This document shows positions 59,355-64,000 of a DNA stretch of 64,000 bases, piece after piece. The notes below the pieces were generated by a model. It searched no databases, was not told the DNA's origin, and worked only from the letters and a program-made list of their open reading frames with translations. The first letter of the stretch is position 1. Every line of letters begins with the position of its first letter. This stretch comes from AP-15 sp963703745. Lineage in GTDB: Bacteria; Pseudomonadota; Alphaproteobacteria; ATCC43930; CGMCC-115725. The stretch spans positions 496,001 through 560,000 of the forward strand of contig CAVPFL010000002.1 in the NCBI GenBank assembly GCA_963703745.1, written 5' to 3'. Both the position numbers and the translations under genes were made by a program.

Positions 59355-60530
59355 ATGGCGAGCGGCCCCGTGCCGAGAATAGAGCTGCTGGTCGTCCAGC
59401 CCACCCCGTTCTGCAACATTGATTGCCGTTACTGTTACCTTCCGGATCGGAACTCGAAGTCAGTCGTCGCGCGACAAACACTGCACAATCTCTTTTCTCA
59501 GGTTTTCGCCTCAGGCTGGGTCGGCGATTATCTTTCGGTCGTCTGGCATGCCGGCGAGCCTATGGTTCTGCCGATCGACTTCTATCGCGATGCGTTCCGG
59601 ATGATCGATCTCCTCAAGCCCGCGGACGTCGTAGTGGCGCATTCGTTTCAGACCAACGGGACCCTGATCGACGAGGCATGGTGTGTGTTCTTCGCGGAGG
59701 AACGGGTCGGTGTCGGGGTCAGCATCGACGGCCCAGGGCATTTTCACGACCGCCACCGGCTGACCCGCGCGGGGCGAGGCACCTTTGACAGGACGATCGC
59801 CGGCATTCGGCTTTTGCGCCGCCATCAGCTTCCGTACCACGTAATCTCGGTGCTGTCGGCGGCCAGCATGGCGGCACCGCACGAGATGTTCGATTTCTAT
59901 GTCGAGGAAGGGATCGAGCGGGTGTGCTTCAATGTCGAGGAATCCGAAGGCGACCACGTGTCCGAATCCTTCCGAGAGGCGGGAGTCGAAGAGGCCTATT
60001 ATCGGTTCCTGGACGAATTCTGGCGGCTGTCCGCCGCCGCTCCCGGAAAGATCACTTTTATCCGTGAGATTGAGCACGCGATACAGCAGGTTATCCGCCC
60101 CGCGGACGCGCCGTTCCATAATCAGCTAGTCGAGCCCTTTGCCATCACCAGCATGGATTGGGCCGGCAACGTGTCGACCTTTTCGCCCGAGCTGCTCGGT
60201 TTGAAGAACTCTGCCTATCAAGATTTTATTCTAGGGAATATCAATCGCGATCTCCTCGTCGATTTACCGCGTCGACCCAATTTCACCAGGATGCTTGCGG
60301 ACATCCAGACCGGTGTCGAGATGTGCCGCAAGCGCTGCGAGTACTTCAGCGTGTGTGGCGGCGGCGAGCCCGTCAACAAGCTCGCCGAAAACGGCAGCTT
60401 AGCCAGCAGCGAGACGACCTATTGCCGTCTGACCAAGATGCGCGCAACCGATCTCGTGCTCGATGCGCTCGAGCGGGTGCAGCCAGCCGGATTGAACCGG
60501 GAGTACGCCGGGGCCGGCGTGTGCGGATGA
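59355..60530 (+). CDS. grrM: Radical SAM/SPASM peptide maturase, GrrM/OscB-like
   Basis: A 391-residue radical SAM protein from ATG 59355. The [4Fe-4S]/SAM site is CNIDCRYC (Cys20, 24, 27), with VVWHAGEPM (the GGEP-like motif) and SFQTNGTLID, GVGVSIDGPGHFHDRHR following. The C-terminal SPASM region has CRKRCEYFSVCGGGEPVNKL and a final Cys near TTYCRLTK for auxiliary clusters. The style matches GrrM/OscB maturases that form cyclophanes in Grr precursors. It overlaps no gene but is 19 nt after the precursor and its stop overlaps a possible ATG of the next gene. Confidence 0.9.
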   Translation: MASGPVPRIELLVVQPTPFCNIDCRYCYLPDRNSKSVVARQTLHNLFSQVFASGWVGDYLSVVWHAGEPMVLPIDFYRDAFRMIDLLKPADVVVAHSFQTNGTLIDEAWCVFFAEERVGVGVSIDGPGHFHDRHRLTRAGRGTFDRTIAGIRLLRRHQLPYHVISVLSAASMAAPHEMFDFYVEEGIERVCFNVEESEGDHVSESFREAGVEEAYYRFLDEFWRLSAAAPGKITFIREIEHAIQQVIRPADAPFHNQLVEPFAITSMDWAGNVSTFSPELLGLKNSAYQDFILGNINRDLLVDLPRRPNFTRMLADIQTGVEMCRKRCEYFSVCGGGEPVNKLAENGSLASSETTYCRLTKMRATDLVLDALERVQPAGLNREYAGAGVCG

Positions 60531-60553
60531 GTTCAGTCGATTCGGAGGACAGT

Positions 60554-61294
60554 ATGCACAACACACTCTGCCGGTTGGCTGGGCCCGTCGTCGCCGCTCT
60601 GATTTACGGCGGCCTGGTTGGCCTCGCTCTGGCGCAAGTCACGCCGGCACGGCCGAGCGTCGGTGAGCCGCCGCCGCAATACGCTGCTCCCGGATCAGAG
60701 CCGCCGGCAATCCCCGCCAACCCGCCGGAAACCGCGGCACAGTTCGAGTTGCCGGTGCTGTATGTGACGAGCGTCGAGGTCCTGCGCACCAGCACCGATC
60801 CCAGGCTCGACATTGTGCGGGTGACCGGTTTGGCGAGCTCTCAGGGCTGGAGTGACCCGGAATTGGTTCCAACTTTTGCAGGCAAGCCTATGGATGACGT
60901 ACTTGATCTGCAATTGATCGCGACCGCGCCGCTGCAATCTCAGGCGGCGGACGGCTTTGTCCCGCTTGGTGCGGTCTTTACGCTCGAAGAGGACCACACA
61001 TTCAAGGGTGTGCGCATCCGTGCCTCGGAGAACACGATAGAGGTCAAGCCGATTCCAGGCCTGAAGCAGGCTGATATAACGGTCGGTAGCTGCAAGGACT
61101 GCATCGGCAAGAAATTCGTCGAGAGCGGCCAGGCATCGGCTGGACAAGCGGGTGTCGTCCGTCAGGAGGATCTTCCCAAAATCCTGCGCTGGATCATCCC
61201 GTCGCGCGGCATCAGAGGAATTACGCACAATCCGAACCGGCTCAATTTGATCCTTGGTGACGACAACACGATCGTTCAGGCTTATTGGGAGTAG
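60554..61294 (+). CDS. Exported protein of the RiPP cluster, unknown function
   Basis: From ATG 60554 (GGAGG 6 nt upstream) the product is 246 residues with a clear signal peptide (MHNTLCRLAGPVVAALIYGG, cleavage after LALAQ). A Pro-rich stretch follows, then a beta-rich domain (LPVLYVTSVEVLRTSTDPRL, IVRVTGLASSQGWSDPELVP) and a CKDCIGKKF motif. An ATG overlapping the maturase stop (60527) would give nine extra residues before the signal. It is not the GrrP substrate-binding-like partner usual in Grr clusters. Position suggests a role in export, binding or surface display of the modified peptide. Confidence 0.7.
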   Translation: MHNTLCRLAGPVVAALIYGGLVGLALAQVTPARPSVGEPPPQYAAPGSEPPAIPANPPETAAQFELPVLYVTSVEVLRTSTDPRLDIVRVTGLASSQGWSDPELVPTFAGKPMDDVLDLQLIATAPLQSQAADGFVPLGAVFTLEEDHTFKGVRIRASENTIEVKPIPGLKQADITVGSCKDCIGKKFVESGQASAGQAGVVRQEDLPKILRWIIPSRGIRGITHNPNRLNLILGDDNTIVQAYWE

Positions 61295-61323
61295 GCAGGG
61301 GCGACAACTCGACCGCGTCAGCG

Positions 61324-61983
61324 ATGCGGCGATTGACCGGATACCGGGTCGGCGATCCTTTCCGGGCTGGGGTCTCCCTTGGGTTAGCCTTGTACCTGGC
61401 CCTCGCTATTCGCGCGGCTAACAATGCGGAGGCCCAAGCGAGCCAACCCCCCACCGCCGAAAAGTCAGTGCTGACGGGGTTGCTCGGCCAGGGCGGAGCC
61501 GTTGCGCTCGACCGGGTGGCGTTTGCCGTCGAGGGAGCTGAATCCAATCATGGGGCCGATCCGCGAATGTGGGGTCCAGACCCAAGCGGTCCGCAAGGAC
61601 CGATGCAGGTTTCCGCGGCCGCGGCTCTAGAGGCGGGCGGCGGCGACCGCTTTAACGAGAGCGAGAACCGGGCGCTTGGACGCGCCTATCTGGCGCAAAT
61701 GTACCGCCGATACGGCAGCTGGCCCGACGCCCTGGCCGCATACAACTGGGGCCCGGGCCACATGGATTCCTGGATCAGCAGCGGTCGCCCGTTCGAGAAA
61801 TTCCCGCCGGCGGTCGAGATTTACCGCATCCGTGTGCTGGTCGGCTCTTCCCTCGGTATGCCAGGGCGCGGGTTCGTCCATCTGCAACCTAGACGGCCGG
61901 TAGCCGATCCCCATAACGGTCGTGCCGCGGTCGAGCGGCTCTACCCCGAAATCATGCGGTCGAGCGAACTAAGCACTCGCTGA
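61324..61983 (+). CDS. Exported lytic transglycosylase-like (SLT) protein
   Basis: From ATG 61324 the product is 219 residues with a signal peptide (FRAGVSLGLALYLALAIRAA, cleavage near AEAQA). The lysozyme-like domain has the catalytic Glu in AFAVEGAESNHGADPRMWGP, then SGPQGPMQVSAAAAL, YLAQMYRRYGSWPDALAAYN and WGPGHMDSW, all SLT hallmarks. It would cut peptidoglycan in the periplasm. It is the last gene of the cluster, about 30 nt after the exported protein, and might open the wall for passage of the peptide. Confidence 0.82.
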   Translation: MRRLTGYRVGDPFRAGVSLGLALYLALAIRAANNAEAQASQPPTAEKSVLTGLLGQGGAVALDRVAFAVEGAESNHGADPRMWGPDPSGPQGPMQVSAAAALEAGGGDRFNESENRALGRAYLAQMYRRYGSWPDALAAYNWGPGHMDSWISSGRPFEKFPPAVEIYRIRVLVGSSLGMPGRGFVHLQPRRPVADPHNGRAAVERLYPEIMRSSELSTR

Positions 61984-62173
61984 GCCGTCGTCGGCGCAGT
62001 GGCGTCGATCGGCGTCTTCTGCCGCCGTAACAAGTCGAGCGGGTGGGTCTGGTATTTACGCCGCTTTGTTTAATACTGAAGCGTTTTTGTGATCACGGAT
62101 ACAAAATTTTACAGTGCCAAATCGCTTCTCTAGGCGTTTGGAAGTTGTGCATTTCTGATAACGGGTGATCGTG

Positions 62174-62356
62174 ATGTGGGAGAAGGCACAGTCGGCAAAC
62201 CGGGTAACCGCGGTGTTTCAGAACGCCGCAATTTCGATCGAGTGTGCGCATAAGACCACCTTGGCCCAGCTAGCCGAGCAACTTAGGGCGCTGGGCGAGA
62301 TCCATGGTAAACTGATACTTCCTGTCCGCGTCCGGGTGGCTGCAGCACCCCGGTAA
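62174..62356 (+). CDS. Small conserved-looking protein
   Basis: Sixty residues from ATG 62174: MWEKAQSANRVTAVFQNAAI, then a helix ATLAQLAEQLRALGEIHGKL-like segment and VRVRVAAAPR. The sequence just upstream (GGGTGATCGTGATG) is almost that before the RiPP precursor (GGGTGATTGTGATG). The preceding 61984-62173 contains an AT-richer tract that may hold a promoter. Function is unknown. Confidence 0.5.
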   Translation: MWEKAQSANRVTAVFQNAAISIECAHKTTLAQLAEQLRALGEIHGKLILPVRVRVAAAPR

Positions 62357-62592
62357 TCGGCCCGGGTACAGCTATCCCGCCGAGCGACGAATTTGCATAT
62401 TCGCATGTAAGATAGATTATATGGCGTCCTAATCTTTCACGGCAAAATGGTCTATCCGAGCGCGAAATCGGGTTTTCACTGTATCTCGCCCGCCTGGGTC
62501 GATCAGCCGTTAATATTTATAGCGCCACTGGGGTCGACACGATCGATGCAGTCTATAGGATCGCTATCGCATTTAACGGAAAGGCGCCCACC

Positions 62593-63303
62593 ATGACCCG
62601 CCATTTCGGCGTCCTGATTCCTTCGACTAACACGACCGTCGAGATCGAGTGCCGGCTGTTGCCGGCGACCTACCAGGCGCATTTCGGGCGGCTGATGTCG
62701 AGCACCCCCGGCCGAACCTTTTCGCCGAGCCGGGACGACGACATCGACTACCAATCGCGCCTGCTCGGTACCGCCAAGGTCGAGCTCGTGATTTTGGCGC
62801 AAACTTCGGCGAGCCTGTTCGCCGACGATTACGATGCGGTCGTGACCCGGCGGATGAGTGCCGGCGCCGGCGCTCCTGCCATCACCTCGGCTCAGGCGGT
62901 CGGCCGCGCGGTGCGCGCGTTGGGAGCGCGGCGTATTGCGGTCGTCTCGCCCTATTCGGACGAGGTCAACCAGCGTGCCGGCCATTACTTTGCGGCGCAG
63001 CACGGGATCGAGACCGTCGCCCTCGAAGGCTTCGGCGCGACCAATTCCTATGCGATCGGGCAGCTCGGACCGGAGAACGCGCGCGACGCCTTCGCACGGA
63101 TCGACCGGGCCGAGATCGAGGTCTTTGTCGTGCCCGGCGGCAACTTTCCGACGCTGACCTCGATCGCCCAGTGGGAGCGGGAATTCGGCAAACCGGTCGT
63201 AACCACCAACCAGGCCTCGTTTTGGGCGATGCTGCGCGCGTTCGATACCGGCGACCCCATCCCAGGCTTTGGCCGCCTCCTCGACGAAATGCCTGCCGGC
63301 TAA
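62593..63303 (+). CDS. Maleate isomerase / arylmalonate decarboxylase-like (Asp/Glu racemase superfamily)
   Basis: A 236-residue protein of the Asp/Glu racemase superfamily: FGVLIPSTNTTVEIECRLLP, RTFSPSRDDDIDYQSRLLG, GARRIAVVSPYSDEVNQRAG, EVFVVPGGNFPTLTSIAQWE and GKPVVTTNQASFWAMLRAF. The closest groups are maleate isomerase and arylmalonate decarboxylase. Those enzymes use Cys at the LAQTSAS and TTNQA positions; here both lack Cys (the only Cys is residue 20). It may therefore catalyse a different reaction or bind ligand only. It is convergent with the LigB-type gene and overlaps its stop by four bases. Confidence 0.75.
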   Translation: MTRHFGVLIPSTNTTVEIECRLLPATYQAHFGRLMSSTPGRTFSPSRDDDIDYQSRLLGTAKVELVILAQTSASLFADDYDAVVTRRMSAGAGAPAITSAQAVGRAVRALGARRIAVVSPYSDEVNQRAGHYFAAQHGIETVALEGFGATNSYAIGQLGPENARDAFARIDRAEIEVFVVPGGNFPTLTSIAQWEREFGKPVVTTNQASFWAMLRAFDTGDPIPGFGRLLDEMPAG

Positions 63304-64000
63304 GGCAAGTAGTGGGCGAAGACGACCGGAGAGACGAAGGCCCAGGTCTCGATAAACGTAGAACGGTCGGGCCTGCGCCCGAGTTCCTCCATCGCGCCTA
63401 AGAGGCAGAACCAGTTCAGCACCTCATGCTGGCCGCTGTCCTCGATCTCGTCCGTCGTGTAGCGGTGCCAGATCGCGTAGTCGCCTTTTTCGAGCGCGTC
63501 GTAGAGCCGCCGGTCGGCCGCGACATCGGGCCACAACTGGTAGTTCTTCTCGGTCAGAAACGAGTGTGACCAGCTCGACGAGGCCATGATCGCGGTGCGC
63601 CACGGGCTCTTCGCCATGACCCGCGCGGTGGCGGCACCGACCGCCATGCAGCGTGCGGGGCTCGGCGACGGCGGGTCGAGCTCGCGGATCTTGTCGCGCA
63701 TCGCCAATGGTAATCGCAGGCCACGCGCCGCATTAACGCGCCGGCCGTAGCAGTTCACCGAGAACGGCACGACCGGGTAGCCGAACCCACGCCGTTCGTC
63801 ATCGAGCAGCAACAAGGTGTAGGCGAAGGCGTGGCCGAGCGGGTGATGTAGCGGCCGGTAGGCATAGGCGGTGTCGATGCCGTGCTCGAGCAGCCCCGAT
63901 GCCAGGTATTTGCCGGCGGAGCGGTGGCCGCTGAAGCTGAACCGCTTGTCGTTCGGCTCGTCCCAAGGGTTCCAGGCCCGGTTCTTCCACGGCTCAATCT
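63300..64000 (-). CDS. LigB-type (class III) extradiol dioxygenase, partial at window edge
   Basis: The C-terminal ~233 residues are present, running leftward from the window edge to a stop at 63300. Recognisable parts are FSFSGHRSAGKYLASGLLEH, AYAYRPLHHPLGHAFAYTLL, FGYPVVPFSVNCYGRRVNAA, MAKSPWRTAIMASSSWSHSF and WHRYTTDEIEDSGQHEVLNW. These match the beta (catalytic) subunit fold of protocatechuate 4,5-dioxygenase and related gallate dioxygenases. The N-terminal iron ligands lie outside the window. It points to aromatic ring cleavage. Confidence 0.87.
   Translation of the reverse strand, partial: IEPWKNRAWNPWDEPNDKRFSFSGHRSAGKYLASGLLEHGIDTAYAYRPLHHPLGHAFAYTLLLLDDERRGFGYPVVPFSVNCYGRRVNAARGLRLPLAMRDKIRELDPPSPSPARCMAVGAATARVMAKSPWRTAIMASSSWSHSFLTEKNYQLWPDVAADRRLYDALEKGDYAIWHRYTTDEIEDSGQHEVLNWFCLLGAMEELGRRPDRSTFIETWAFVSPVVFAHYLP

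Overview
The window is GC-rich chromosomal DNA, most likely from a soil or environmental alphaproteobacterium. Evidence for this is the Proteobacterial-type tRNA-Glu, alphaproteobacterial-style toxin-antitoxin modules, REP-like palindromes and a very large multi-GAF hybrid kinase. No rRNA or marker protein fixes the genus. The organism makes and uses coenzyme F420: a leftward operon (fgd-cofE-cofD-cofC, 3117 to the left edge) opens the window, and three more luciferase-like (LLM) oxidoreductase genes follow, one of them broken. Small-molecule catabolism and detoxification genes dominate the chromosomal backbone (SDRs, amidohydrolases, iron-type alcohol dehydrogenase, TauD-type dioxygenase, HpcH/HpaI aldolase, LigB dioxygenase, nitroreductase, rhodanese).

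The main discovery is a complete casposon at about 25627-39162. It carries cas1 (casposase), a family-B DNA polymerase with features of the protein-primed type, and an HNH nuclease gene. It has very long terminal inverted repeats (about 1.13 kb left, 1.46 kb right) built from 80-, 55- and 43-bp tandem arrays, and a 13-14 bp target duplication. It sits inside an LLM oxidoreductase gene, whose two halves lie exactly outside the TIRs. Its rightward operon (32060-37696) holds the replication and integration genes. A double-HTH repressor gene is divergent to it across a palindromic operator. A second, leftward operon encodes six tiny proteins, mostly joined by ATGA overlaps, including a 47-aa membrane protein.

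Layout: 1-3117 F420 operon. 3462-8731 catabolic operon. 8954-17351 remains of one giant kinase (10 GAF + HisKA + HATPase + REC + HPt), broken by a 1-nt frameshift and by an IS4-family element inserted into the loop of a palindrome. 17482-20065 toxin-antitoxin modules and remnants with a GFA-type protein. 20527-22137 two tandem response regulators, one fused to an adenylate cyclase. 22151-25162 E1 alpha/beta and TauD. 25184-39711 broken LLM gene with the casposon. 39810-42966 amidohydrolase and MOSC/ferredoxin-reductase fusion. 43190-48400 a decayed region with an IS1182-family element, duplicated disulfide-reductase remnants and broken toxin-antitoxin genes. 48653-58860 metabolic genes and tRNA-Glu. 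58976-61983 a RiPP cluster of the Grr/triceptide kind (Trp-rich precursor, radical SAM/SPASM maturase, two exported proteins). 62174-64000 small protein, maleate-isomerase-like protein and LigB-type dioxygenase.

Several chromosomal genes outside the casposon carry single-base frameshifts, which are either real decay or assembly indels. All casposon core genes are intact.
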